Origin: Enterococcus lacertideformus
Lineage (GTDB): Bacteria; Bacillota; Bacilli; Lactobacillales; Enterococcaceae
NCBI GenBank assembly: GCA_015680865.1
Contig: JADAKE010000014.1
Coordinates: 68,739 to 132,738 of the forward strand
Reading direction: 5' to 3'
DNA: 64,000 nucleotides
This document shows positions 50,281 through 59,761 of this stretch, piece after piece. The translations under genes and the position numbers were made by a program. The notes below the pieces were generated by a model, which was not told where the DNA came from, ran no database searches, and saw only the letters and a list, made by a program, of their open reading frames with translations. Position 1 is the stretch's first letter; every line of letters starts with the position of its first letter.

Positions 50281-51741
50281 ATGGTCTACGAAAAATTAGT
50301 AAAAGAGATCTTAAACGAGGTTGGCGGGAAAGAGAATATTAACGGGTTGACCCATTGTATTACTCGTTTACGTTTCAATTTGAAAGATGAGGGGAAAGCA
50401 AATACAGAAAAATTAAAAGAAGTACCTGGTGTTGTGACTGTTGTTCAGAGCGGCGGTCAATACCAAGTCGTTATTGGTAATCACGTTCCAGATGTATACA
50501 ATGAATTTATTGAAATTGCGGGATTGTCAGCAGAAGCCGAGGAAGTTAAAGAAAAGAAAGGGCTGTTGGATAGTTTTATTGATATTATTTCGGGGATTTT
50601 CACACCGGTGCTAGGCTTGTTAGCTGCGACGGGAATGATTAAAGGATTGAATGTTCTATTTGTGTCATTAGGTTGGATTACAAATACTTCCGGGACTTAT
50701 GCCATCTTACAAGCGGCTGGAGATTGTTTCTTTTATTTTTTCCCTATCTTTTTAGGATACACAGCAGCAAAAAAATTCGGATTGAATCAATTTGTTGGGA
50801 TGGCTTTAGGGGCAGCGTTAGTCTATCCAACAATTGCTAGTCTGACAACTAATGCAGAGCCGTTATATACCTTGTTTTCAGGGACGATTTTTGAGTCTCC
50901 AGTCTACATTACTTTTTTAGGAATTCCAGTTATTTTGATGAGTTATGGTTCAAGCGTTATCCCAATTGTCATTTCAATTTTTTTTGGTAGCAAACTTGAA
51001 AAAAAACTAGCTCACATTATTCCTAGCATATTAAAAAGTTTCTTAGTTCCGTTTCTAACAGTGATCATCATGGTTCCTTTAACTTTTATTGTAATTGGTC
51101 CAATAGCAACTTGGGCTGGAGATTTGCTAGGTGAGTTCGTCTTAACCATTTATAATTTTAGCCCAATTGTAGCAGGGATTGCTGTAGGAGCTATTTGGCA
51201 GGTTTTAGTAATGTTTGGTTTGCATTGGGGGATTATCCCAATTGGAATCAACAATATCAGTGTACTCGGCTATGATCCTGTCATGGTTTTAGGACAAACA
51301 ACGCCATTTGCCACTGCTGGAGCTGTTTTAGCAGTAATCATCAAATCTCGCAATGTTTCTGTTCGAGCTATTGGGATCCCGACTTTTATTTCTAGCTTGT
51401 TTGGTGTTTCTGAACCCTCACTTTACGGGATTACTTTACCGAGAAAGAAACCATTTATCGCTACTTTGATCTCAGCCTCTGTCGGTGGATTGATAATGGG
51501 TATCTTCGGAACCAAATCTTTCATTATGGGAGGAATGGGGATCTTCAGCTTACCAAATTATATTAGTCCTGAAAGCGGGATAGGAAATGGCTTTTATGGG
51601 TACGTCCTTGGAATTACGATCGCCTTTGCATTGTCTTTCATCTTAACATTGACTTTCCTATATGATCCAAAAGAAGACCGTGAAGCACAAAGTAAAAAAG
51701 ATAATGAAAAGAATAAAGTAGATTTAAAAAAAATGATTTGA
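50281..51741 (+). CDS. PTS EIIBC component, beta-glucoside family
   Basis: A 486-residue sugar permease of the phosphotransferase system. The EIIB domain has the phosphorylatable cysteine in THCITRLRF (Cys26). EIIC spans about ten helices from residue 100, with GLHWGIIPIGINN and GVSEPSLYGITLPRKKP as in beta-glucoside and sucrose permeases. There is no fused EIIA; that is the next gene, overlapping by one base. The real substrate is unknown; the operon context argues for a sulfated sugar. Confidence 0.9.
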   Translation: MVYEKLVKEILNEVGGKENINGLTHCITRLRFNLKDEGKANTEKLKEVPGVVTVVQSGGQYQVVIGNHVPDVYNEFIEIAGLSAEAEEVKEKKGLLDSFIDIISGIFTPVLGLLAATGMIKGLNVLFVSLGWITNTSGTYAILQAAGDCFFYFFPIFLGYTAAKKFGLNQFVGMALGAALVYPTIASLTTNAEPLYTLFSGTIFESPVYITFLGIPVILMSYGSSVIPIVISIFFGSKLEKKLAHIIPSILKSFLVPFLTVIIMVPLTFIVIGPIATWAGDLLGEFVLTIYNFSPIVAGIAVGAIWQVLVMFGLHWGIIPIGINNISVLGYDPVMVLGQTTPFATAGAVLAVIIKSRNVSVRAIGIPTFISSLFGVSEPSLYGITLPRKKPFIATLISASVGGLIMGIFGTKSFIMGGMGIFSLPNYISPESGIGNGFYGYVLGITIAFALSFILTLTFLYDPKEDREAQSKKDNEKNKVDLKKMI

Positions 51742-52181
51742 TGACGGAAGTAGTGGTCCCATTACCTATTGCTGGCGAAGTTCTTCCATTATCAGAAATC
51801 GATGATGCTGCATTTTCTACAGGATTATTAGGAAAAGGTCTCGCTGTTCGAACGAGCGAAGGAAAAGTATATGCTCCTTTTGATGGGACCGTTGAAACAT
51901 TATTCCCAACAAATCATGCAATTGGCTTGAAATCAGTAGATGGGATTGAATTATTGATCCACATTGGAATGGATACAGTCAATTTGGAGGGGAAATACTT
52001 TGTGCCCAAAGTGAAGCAAGGAGATACGATCAAGAAGGGACAATTATTGCTGGATATTGACGAAAAAGCAATCCAAGAAGCAGGCTATTCTATTGATACA
52101 CCAATTGTTGTTACGAACACGAAGGAATTTTTAGACGTGATTGAAAAAGCTGCAGAAAATAAATTGATCATCATTAAATAA
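51741..52181 (+). CDS. PTS EIIA component, glucose type
   Basis: A 146-residue single-domain EIIA-Glc protein. Phosphate passes from HPr to His74 in LLIHIGMDTVNLEG, with the supporting His59 in TNHAIGLKS. It completes the EIIBC encoded just before it. The ATG at 51741 shares its A with the stop codon of EIIBC (TGATG), so translation is coupled; a TTG at 51738 is less likely. Intact. Confidence 0.9.
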   Translation: MTEVVVPLPIAGEVLPLSEIDDAAFSTGLLGKGLAVRTSEGKVYAPFDGTVETLFPTNHAIGLKSVDGIELLIHIGMDTVNLEGKYFVPKVKQGDTIKKGQLLLDIDEKAIQEAGYSIDTPIVVTNTKEFLDVIEKAAENKLIIIK

Positions 52182-52193
52182 AGGAGTGAGTTC

Positions 52194-53593
52194 ATGCGAG
52201 CACTAATGATCATGTTTGATACTTTGTCACGAGACTATTTATCTAATTATGGAAATGAATGGATGAAAACACCCAATTTTCAAAGATTAAGGGAACAAAC
52301 GACTACTTTTGATCAATTCTATGGAGGCAGCTGGAACCTTTTGATCATTCTGTTTTTGAAGTTATGCAAAAGAACGGGATTTATTGCCATTTAGTGACAG
52401 ATCATTCTCATTACTTTGAAGATGGCGGAGCAACCTATCATAATCGCTATTCAACTTGGGAGGGATTTCGCGGGCAAGAAGGTGATCGCTGGGTCCCTAG
52501 AAAATTAGGAGAAAACTATCCAAAGCAAAATCCTTTAAATAAAACAGGGGTTTCTGTGGATCAGCATTTTGCAAATCGAACAAGGCAATCAACTGAAGAA
52601 ACAATGTCTAGTGTACAAACAATTCAAGCAGGCTTAGAATTTTTAGAAACATACCAAACCGAAGATAATTGGTTCTTGCAAATTGAATGTTTTGATCCTC
52701 ATGAACCATTTTACGCTCCAGAAGAGTACCGAAAACTTTATCAAGATCAACCAACAGATCAGCCTTATTTTTGGCCTAAGTATGGGCATGTTACTGAAGA
52801 TAGTACTGAAAACGATTTAACTGAACTGCATCGTGAATACGCATCGCTGATCAGTATGTGTGATAAACATTTAGGAAAACTTTTGGACTTTTTAGAAGAA
52901 AAGAATATGTGGGAAGACACATTGATTATTATCAATACGGGTCATGGCTTTTTGTTAGGGGAGCATGATTGGTTAGGAAAAAATGTAGCACCTATGTATG
53001 AAGAGATCATCCACCTTCCATTCTTCATTAGTACTCCTGATAGTAAAGGAGGGAATCATTGTCAGACTTTAAGTCAAACAATTGATATTCCAGCTACTTT
53101 ACTTGATTATTTTGGAATTGAGAATGAGCTGGATATGTATGGGAAATCTTTACTACCGGCATTAAAAAATGAAGAAACATTGCTTCATCCAGAAATTATT
53201 TTTGGTACGAATGGCGGACATGTGAATATTTACGATGGTCGTTATGTGTATATGCGAGCATCTGTTCATCCCGATAATTGACCAATTACTGTCCAGACTT
53301 TAAATTATTCCATGATTCGAGGTTTTTTTAAAAAAGAAGTTTTAGATCAATTAACAGTTAAGCCAGGGAATCGCTTTACAAATCAATATCCTTATACTGA
53401 AGTACCAGTATCAACATACATTGATTCATATTCTATTGGACATTTGTTATTTGATTTGAAAAATGACCCTAAGCAAGAACACCCGATCAAAGATAAAAAA
53501 ATCGAAAATAAAATGATTCGAAAATTAGTGGAAATCATGGATCGAATTGAAGTGACAGATAGTGAATATGAACGATTAGGACTTGAAAAATAA
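52194..53593 (+). pseudogene. Sulfatase, broken and lacking the active-site segment
   Basis: The N-terminus MRALMIMFDTLSRDYLSNYG carries the first metal-binding Asp of the alkaline-phosphatase-like fold and no signal peptide, so a cytoplasmic enzyme. After FDQFYGGS (near 52330) a deletion and frame change remove the segment that should hold the Cys/Ser-x-Pro-x-Arg formylglycine motif; the sequence resumes as LEPFDHSVFEVMQKNG. The other metal site (NTGHGFLLGEHDWLGK) persists. TGA at 53279 (HPDN-stop-PITVQT) is a second lesion. The substrate was probably the sulfated sugar phosphate delivered by the PTS. Confidence 0.9.
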
Positions 53594-53664
53594 AGAAGAA
53601 ATCAGCGAATATTCAGTAAAAGCTGATAGCTGATAAGTATAAAGTTAAGAAAAAAGGTGAGGGA

Positions 53665-54777
53665 ATGAAACATTTATCGGTTTTAATCAAACCAGCATCT
53701 TCGTTGTGTAATCTTTGCTGCAAGTATTGCTTTTATGCCAATGTCAGCTCACTCAGAGAGGTTCGTTCTTATGGGAAAATGAAACACGAGCTTGCGACGG
53801 CAATGCTGGAAAGTATTTATATCGATTTAGAAGATGGCGATAAATTAACGCTAACTTTTCAAGGTGGCGAACCAACTGCGGCAGGGTTAAGTTATTTTGA
53901 ACATATTACTGATTTTGTAGCTCAGCAAAACAAACAAGTACACGTGAACTACGCAATTCAAACTAATGGCATCCTTATTAATGATCAGTGGTGCAAATTT
54001 CTCAAAAAACATAATTTTCTTGTAGGATTATCCATTGATGGTCACCCGCTGTATCATGATTTTAATCGTGTAGATGCGAGAGGGAAAGGCACTTTTTATC
54101 GTGTATTAGAAACCAAGAAGCTATTTGATCGTTATGCTGTTGACTACAATGTTTTATGTGTAATAACGAATCCGTTAGCAGAGGAGACAGAAAAAATTTT
54201 TCATTTCTTAAAGGAACAACGGATTGATTATTTCCAGTTTATCCCTTGTTTAGAAGACCTAGATGCAAGAGAAGAAAGCAGCTATCCTTTAACGCCAAGA
54301 GGTTTTGCCAAGTTCTATCATAAAATGTTTCGATTCTGGCTTGATGAATTGCGGACAGGACGCTATATCAGTATCAAGTTATTTGATGATTTGATTAATT
54401 TGTTAGTTAGGCAGCAAGTAACTGCTTGCGGCATTCTTGGGAACTGCCAAGTTCAATACGTCATTGAAGCAGATGGCAGTGTGTATCCTTGTGATTTCTA
54501 TGTTCTAGATGAGTATAGAATTGGCTATATCCAAGAAAATACTTTACGAGAATTATTTGAACAGGACGTTACCCATAAATTTGTTTGTGAACGACCAGCG
54601 ACTCCTGAAAAATGCCTAAGTTGTCCATTCCAACAAATGTGCGGCGGCGGATGTAAACGAATGAAGGACGCGGTGTACGTTGATGGATATGATTATTGTG
54701 GTTATCAGCAGCTCCTTCAAGAATTTATACCAAAAATAGAAGAAATATTGATTTTGTTGCGGGAGGTGAACGTGTAA
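53665..54777 (+). CDS. Anaerobic sulfatase-maturating enzyme (radical SAM, anSME)
   Basis: Converts the active-site Cys or Ser of sulfatases to formylglycine without oxygen. The 370-residue protein has the radical-SAM motif CNLCCKYC (Cys15, Cys19, Cys22), FQGGEP near residue 70, and the SPASM domain cysteines for two extra clusters (ACGILGNCQVQYV, GSVYPCDFY, KCLSCPFQQMCGGGCKRMKD). It is complete. It follows the sulfatase gene by 70 bases and its stop overlaps the start region of the TauE gene. Confidence 0.92.
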   Translation: MKHLSVLIKPASSLCNLCCKYCFYANVSSLREVRSYGKMKHELATAMLESIYIDLEDGDKLTLTFQGGEPTAAGLSYFEHITDFVAQQNKQVHVNYAIQTNGILINDQWCKFLKKHNFLVGLSIDGHPLYHDFNRVDARGKGTFYRVLETKKLFDRYAVDYNVLCVITNPLAEETEKIFHFLKEQRIDYFQFIPCLEDLDAREESSYPLTPRGFAKFYHKMFRFWLDELRTGRYISIKLFDDLINLLVRQQVTACGILGNCQVQYVIEADGSVYPCDFYVLDEYRIGYIQENTLRELFEQDVTHKFVCERPATPEKCLSCPFQQMCGGGCKRMKDAVYVDGYDYCGYQQLLQEFIPKIEEILILLREVNV

Positions 54778-55550
54778 TAGGAATTCTTTACTTTATTGTA
54801 ATTGTCTTAGCCAATACGGTTGGAGCAGTTTCTGGAATGGGCGGCGGCGTTATTATTAAGCCCATTTTTGATTTCATTGGTGCGCATGATGTGGCAGCAA
54901 TTTCCTTTTATTCTGCCACTGCGGTTTTTACGATGTCCGTTGTTTCTACTACACGTCAATTGACTAGCAGGCACAAGTTTAGTTGGAAAATCATCAGTTG
55001 GGTATCTGTTGGAGCTGTGTTGGGAGGGATGTTAGGGGATCTAGCATTTGAAGCTTTTTTAAACTGGTTTGGAAATAAGGATATCGTGCAATTGATTCAG
55101 ATTGTACTAACAATGGTTACCTTGATTTTTGCTTTTGTGTATACGAAATACAATTGGAAAAATTTTCGATTTACACATGTTGTTTGGTATTTTAATTGTG
55201 GTTTGATCCTAGGATTTTTAGCTAGTCTATTAGGGATTGGCGGCGGCCCAATAAATGTTTCGTTACTTATGCTGCTGTTCTCTTTGCCTATCAAGGATGC
55301 AACTGTTTATTCTATCTGTACGATTTTCTTTTCGCAGTTTGCCAAATTGCTTACAATTGCTTTTACGACAGGATTTAGCCGATATGATTTAACAATATTG
55401 TGGTTTGTGGTCCCAGCAGCAGTTATAGGGGGATTGCTAGGGGCAAAACTCAGTAATGTTTTATCATCAGAAAAGGTTACCATTGTTTTTCAGAGTGTCA
55501 TTCTTCTTGTGCTGTTCATCAATCTTTATAATGCCTATCAAATATTATAG
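54777..55550 (+). CDS. TauE/SafE family anion exporter, probable lost start codon
   Basis: A 257-residue membrane protein with about eight helices and the two family glycine motifs VGAVSGMGGGVIIKP and ASLLGIGGGPINVS. The family exports sulfite or sulfate-type anions, which fits removal of sulfate released by the sulfatase. At the position set by the ribosome binding site GGGAGGTG (54761-54768) the codon is ATA (54777-54779), not ATG; the usual TAATG overlap with the preceding stop would be restored by one base. The only upstream in-frame ATG (54696) lies within anSME. Translation is therefore doubtful. Confidence 0.78.
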   Translation: MGILYFIVIVLANTVGAVSGMGGGVIIKPIFDFIGAHDVAAISFYSATAVFTMSVVSTTRQLTSRHKFSWKIISWVSVGAVLGGMLGDLAFEAFLNWFGNKDIVQLIQIVLTMVTLIFAFVYTKYNWKNFRFTHVVWYFNCGLILGFLASLLGIGGGPINVSLLMLLFSLPIKDATVYSICTIFFSQFAKLLTIAFTTGFSRYDLTILWFVVPAAVIGGLLGAKLSNVLSSEKVTIVFQSVILLVLFINLYNAYQIL

Positions 55551-55565
55551 AAAGAGGGGAACAGG

Positions 55566-56417
55566 ATGATTGCTATTCCAGAAGGAACGTTTCAAATTGG
55601 GACAAATCAACTAGATGGCTTCCCTACAGATAATGAAGGTCCGAAAATAACTATCCAACATCCTGCATTTATGATCGATGAAACAACCGTAACCAATAAA
55701 GAATTTGCTTTATTCGTTAAGGAAACTGGCTATATTACCGAAGCAGAGAAGTTTGGTTGGTCTTTTGTTTTTCATTATTTTTTGAGTGAAGTGACAAAAA
55801 TGAAAAGTGGATTAGTTCCTAATATGGCTTGGTGGTATGCAGTAGCTGTTGCTGATTGGTCCCACCCTGAAGGAGCAGACTCTTCAATTGAAGACAGATG
55901 GGATCATCCGGTTGTTCAAGTCTCTCGAAATGATGCTGTTGCTTATTGTCAATGGACTGGCAAACGGCTACCTACTGAGGCAGAGTGGGAAATTGCTGCT
56001 AAAGGGGGAACTGAGTTTGAAAAATATTATTGGGGAAAAGAGTTCTTAAAAGATGGTGCTTATCAATGTAACATTTGGCAAGGTGATTTTCCGAGAACAA
56101 ATACGTTGGCAGATGGTTTTGCCAACACGGCTCCCGCCAAATGGTATGAAGCCAATGCCTATGGGATGTATCAGCCTATTGGAAATGTATGGGAGTGGTG
56201 TAGTAATCCTGCGCGAGTTGATTTAACAGAATTTAAGGAAAAAAGCAGTGCTTATTACTGGTCACACCATCAAATAATCAATGATAAAACTTATGCTACG
56301 CGTGGAGGTTCATTTTTGTGTCATGAGTCTTATTGCAAACGATATCGGCTTTCCGCACGAAATGGAAATACTGGAATGTCTGCTGCGAATAATCTAGGCT
56401 TTAGATGCGTAAAATAA
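55566..56417 (+). CDS. Formylglycine-generating enzyme (FGE/SUMF1 family)
   Basis: Oxygen- and copper-dependent enzyme that turns the sulfatase active-site Cys into formylglycine. The 283-residue protein shows the family fold signatures EGTFQIGTNQ, DETTVTNKEFALFVKETGY, GKRLPTEAEWEIAAKGG and GNVWEWC. The two catalytic cysteines are present in GGSFLCHESYCKRYRLSARN (Cys252 and Cys257), equivalent to Cys336 and Cys341 of human FGE, which separates it from the many FGE-like proteins that lack them. No signal peptide, so cytoplasmic. It is intact and is the last gene of the operon. Confidence 0.9.
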   Translation: MIAIPEGTFQIGTNQLDGFPTDNEGPKITIQHPAFMIDETTVTNKEFALFVKETGYITEAEKFGWSFVFHYFLSEVTKMKSGLVPNMAWWYAVAVADWSHPEGADSSIEDRWDHPVVQVSRNDAVAYCQWTGKRLPTEAEWEIAAKGGTEFEKYYWGKEFLKDGAYQCNIWQGDFPRTNTLADGFANTAPAKWYEANAYGMYQPIGNVWEWCSNPARVDLTEFKEKSSAYYWSHHQIINDKTYATRGGSFLCHESYCKRYRLSARNGNTGMSAANNLGFRCVK

Positions 56418-56421
56418 TTTA

Positions 56422-56700
56422 TTGTTTGAAGAAATCTCATTAAGTGTAGATAGTAGTGGCTCTTATTATTTTCCAAGTAAAAATTTAAGAAGAGTTGTGA
56501 TAGTAATTAAAGTACAAAAAGTTGTTGACATTTTAAGCTTTAAAAAGAGAGGTTTTAATGAGCAAGAAATTGTTGTTCATTTAAATAAAGATACGCTGGT
56601 TGAAATTCTGAATTTTGATGATTTTATGAATAAGTCTGACGAAGGAACGGCTGATTACAAAAGAAGGACAAAAAATAAAATTCAGAATTTCAAAAAGTGA
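56422..56700 (+). CDS. Uncertain small ORF after FGE
   Basis: A 92-codon frame from TTG 56422 (MFEEISLSVDSSGSYYFPSK). The end is charged (DYKRRTKNKIQNFKK). There is no clear ribosome binding site and no family that I recognise. It could be the remnant of a larger gene. Confidence 0.3.
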   Translation: MFEEISLSVDSSGSYYFPSKNLRRVVIVIKVQKVVDILSFKKRGFNEQEIVVHLNKDTLVEILNFDDFMNKSDEGTADYKRRTKNKIQNFKK

Positions 56701-57260
56701 ATTTGTACTATACTTGGAAGATTAAATTTTCATTTTTATTCCGTAAACTGTACTTATTATATGTAATTCGACTATGTGATATTTCATGAATGAGACAGAA
56801 CTTAGTTGTGCCGCATTCATGAAATTGATTTATCCTTTTAATACAAAATCACTATATAGAAGATCTAACATTTAAACGAAATGAAACGGTTTCATACCAG
56901 CCAATTTTACTTTTATCTGATTGATAATAGCTCTAATAGAATTTCCTTTACAATCGCTTTTTTCCATTCCTCAAAACTAGTAAAATACCTTTTATAATCA
57001 TTTTTTGTTTCCTCAAACTGAAGAAAGCCTTTATTCATGAGTATATTTTTTTCGCTAAGATATTCCTTTACTATTTTCAATTTGAATTCTGTTTCATCGT
57101 TCTTCGCAAGAATTCTCTCAAAGAAGTTGTGCGAGAAAACCGCAACTTTTTTAAATCCCCCCTTCTATCACATCTCCAATGCTTTTTTGTTTTGAGACAA
57201 CTTATTTGGGGATTATTTCGAGTATGTTTATACTTAAAAGAGAATGGAAAGGAAGGTCCT
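56701..57260. other. Intergenic stretch with a probable gene remnant
   Basis: On the minus strand a frame open from about 57151 to the TAA at 56913 reads [20 protein letters not shown] and ends [17 protein letters not shown], composition like a real protein tail, but it has no start codon context. It looks like the 3' fragment of a lost gene. The remainder holds the leader of the next operon; no terminator or repeat was recognised. Confidence 0.35.
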
Positions 57261-58799
57261 ATGAATAATTTTATCCAAACACTGAGTGAACGAAAAGTTG
57301 AGCTAGTCAGCGCAATATTTCAACATTTATCAATTTCATTAATTGCTTTATTGATGGCAATCGTAATTGCTATTCCTTTAGCTATTTGGACAATCAACCA
57401 TAAACGAATGGCTGAGGTATTTTTGCAGATTACAAGTGTATTTCAGACAATTCCCTCGTTAGCTTTATTGGGATTGTTGATTCCTTTCGTTGGAATCGGT
57501 ACAGTTCCAGCACTTATTGCGCTAGTTATTTATGCACTTTTACCAATTTTTCAAAATACGTATATTGGACTTAGTGAAATTGACCCCTCAATCGAAGAAG
57601 CAGCAGTGGCATTTGGCATGTCAAGAATGAGACGTTTAATCAAAGTTGAATTGCCGATTGCACTACCAGTAATTATCTCAGGGATTCGAACGGCCCTTGT
57701 GTTGATCATCGGCACGGCTACATTAGCAGCTCTGATTGGTGCTGGGGGACTAGGAACATTTATCTTATTAGGGATTGATCGCAATAATCCTGTTTTAACA
57801 TTGATTGGTGCAATCAGTTCAGCTTTATTAGCCATTGTTTTTAGCAGTTTGATCCGCCTTCTTCAACACTTGAAGCCTAGGTATACAGTAATTACCTTAT
57901 TGCTCATCCTTGTAGGGATAGGAGGTGCTTCTTTGTATCAAAGCGGGATTTTTAAAGAAGATAAGATTACAATTGCTGGTAAACTTGGGTCAGAACCAGA
58001 TATTTTGATTCAAATGTACAAAGAATTGATTGAAGATGAGACAAATGTTAAAGTTGAATTAAAACCTAATTTTGGTAAAACTAGTTTTCTTTTTAGCGCA
58101 TTGGAGAATCAGCAAATTGATGTCTATCCTGAATTTACCGGTACAGTTTTAGAAAGTCTGGTAAAAGTTCCGAATGCTTTGAAAGGAGAACAGTTCAGTG
58201 AACAAGAAACCTACGAACAAGCAAACTCATTGTTAAATGAACAGTTTGGTATGATACTATTGCAACCGATGCTTTATCAAAATACCTATGCTTTAGCAGT
58301 CAAAAAGTCATTTGCAAAAGAAAATAATCTAAAAACAATTTCTGATCTAACTAAAATCAAAGAACAAGCGAAAGCTGGTTTTACGCTAGAATTTATTGAT
58401 CGTTCTGATGGTTACAAAGGCTTAAAAGAAACGTATCGACTCGATTTCCCAAGCGTCCAAAGCATGGAACCCAGTATACGCTATCAAGCAATTAATAATG
58501 ATGAAGTAAATTTAGTGGATGCGTATTCTACAGATAGTGAACTAAAACAATATGATCTTGTAACTTTAGAAGATGATTACGGTTTGTTTCCCAATTATCA
58601 AGGTTCGCCGTTAATGACAAAAGCGTTTGCAAACACCCATAAAGAAGTGTTAAATGCTTTAGAGAAACTTTCAGGGAAAATCACAGAAAAACAAATGATT
58701 TCAATGAATTATCAAGTGAACGTAGAGAAAAAGCAGCCTGCAGAAGTAGCACATACATTCTTGAAAAAAGAAGGTCTACTGAAGGAGGAAAATAAATGA
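57261..58799 (+). CDS. egtU: ABC transporter permease fused to substrate-binding domain (EgtU/OpuC-like)
   Basis: A 512-residue fusion: an OpuB/ProW-type permease with about six helices (residues 1-215, [14 protein letters not shown] and [26 protein letters not shown]) followed by an extracytoplasmic binding domain ([18 protein letters not shown] onward). Such fusions import quaternary amines. The binding-domain features ([35 protein letters not shown]) look to me closer to EgtU, the ergothioneine importer described in pneumococcus, than to choline OpuBC; this is from memory and moderately sure. ATG 57261 (GGAAGG ahead) is preferred over an upstream in-frame start at 57129 that lacks a ribosome binding site. 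Confidence 0.75.
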   Translation: MNNFIQTLSERKVELVSAIFQHLSISLIALLMAIVIAIPLAIWTINHKRMAEVFLQITSVFQTIPSLALLGLLIPFVGIGTVPALIALVIYALLPIFQNTYIGLSEIDPSIEEAAVAFGMSRMRRLIKVELPIALPVIISGIRTALVLIIGTATLAALIGAGGLGTFILLGIDRNNPVLTLIGAISSALLAIVFSSLIRLLQHLKPRYTVITLLLILVGIGGASLYQSGIFKEDKITIAGKLGSEPDILIQMYKELIEDETNVKVELKPNFGKTSFLFSALENQQIDVYPEFTGTVLESLVKVPNALKGEQFSEQETYEQANSLLNEQFGMILLQPMLYQNTYALAVKKSFAKENNLKTISDLTKIKEQAKAGFTLEFIDRSDGYKGLKETYRLDFPSVQSMEPSIRYQAINNDEVNLVDAYSTDSELKQYDLVTLEDDYGLFPNYQGSPLMTKAFANTHKEVLNALEKLSGKITEKQMISMNYQVNVEKKQPAEVAHTFLKKEGLLKEENK

Positions 58800-59761
58800 A
58801 ACGTTTGATCGAATTTAAACAAGTTCAAAAAATTTATGGAAAAAAATACGCAATCAAAGGTTTAAATTTTTCAATTGATGAAGGTGAAATTTTTGTATTA
58901 GTAGGTCCTTCCGGAAGTGGAAAAACAACTTCATTAAAAATGATTAACGGTCTTTCTGAACCAAATAACGGTGAGATTTTATTTAAAGGCAAATCTTTAA
59001 GAGAATATGATCTCCAGAAAATTCGCTGGAAAATGGGTTATGTATTACAACAAATAGCGCTTTTTCCAACGATGACAGTTCAACAAAATATTGAAGTAAT
59101 TCCCGATATGCTTGGTTGGGAAAGAAAAAAACGTGAGCAAGTCGCAGATCAACTACTTGAAAAAGTTGGGCTCGATCCGGCTATTTATCGAAATAGAATG
59201 CCACAAGAATTATCTGGTGGCGAGCAACAGAGAATTGGGATCATCCGGGCATTAGCTGCTAATCCAGAGGTGATCTTAATGGATGAACCATTTAGTGCAC
59301 TGGATCCATTATCTAGAAATTCTTTGCAAGATCTTGTTTTGAGTTTACATCAAGAATTAGGTACAACGATTGTATTTGTGACACATAATATGGATGAAGC
59401 AATTAAATTAGGCAACAGGATTGCTGTAATGAAAGACGGGGAAATCATCCAATGTGATCATCCTGAACAGCTATTGACCCATCCGAAAAATGATTTTGTC
59501 CGTAGTTTTTTTGATGATACGCTTCAACAAAAGCGACAAACAGTAAAAGAAATCATTTTAGCTAAATGTTTTTCCGAAAGTCATATTCAACCTAATCTGC
59601 CAGAGGTCCAGTTTGGTACACCTTTAAACGAAGTTTTTGAATTATTCATTCAGAGTGAAGCGGTAAATGTGCGAGAAAACGGTGAATTTATTGGTGGGAT
59701 TACAAGAAAAGATATATTTACTTTTTTGACTAGAAAGGAAGGAAAAAATGAAAAAATATGA
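58796..59761 (+). CDS. egtV: ABC transporter ATPase (EgtV/OpuCA-like)
   Basis: A 321-residue ATPase with Walker [15 protein letters not shown]-loop, signature [16 protein letters not shown], Walker [13 protein letters not shown] and H-loop VTHNMDEA, followed by a short C-terminal regulatory part that resembles one CBS-like repeat rather than the usual pair. Its ATG overlaps the stop of the permease fusion (ATGA) and it overlaps the next gene by 14 bases, so the three form one tight operon. Confidence 0.85.
   Translation: MKRLIEFKQVQKIYGKKYAIKGLNFSIDEGEIFVLVGPSGSGKTTSLKMINGLSEPNNGEILFKGKSLREYDLQKIRWKMGYVLQQIALFPTMTVQQNIEVIPDMLGWERKKREQVADQLLEKVGLDPAIYRNRMPQELSGGEQQRIGIIRALAANPEVILMDEPFSALDPLSRNSLQDLVLSLHQELGTTIVFVTHNMDEAIKLGNRIAVMKDGEIIQCDHPEQLLTHPKNDFVRSFFDDTLQQKRQTVKEIILAKCFSESHIQPNLPEVQFGTPLNEVFELFIQSEAVNVRENGEFIGGITRKDIFTFLTRKEGKNEKI

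Noticed and set aside
54696..54776. TauE protein beginning at ATG 54696
   Set aside because: This would add 27 charged residues encoded within anSME in another frame, not a membrane-protein N-terminus. The ribosome binding site points to 54777.
57129..57260. N-terminal extension of the EgtU-like permease
   Set aside because: The upstream start has no ribosome binding site, and the additional 44 residues are not part of a usual permease start; ATG 57261 has GGAAGG.
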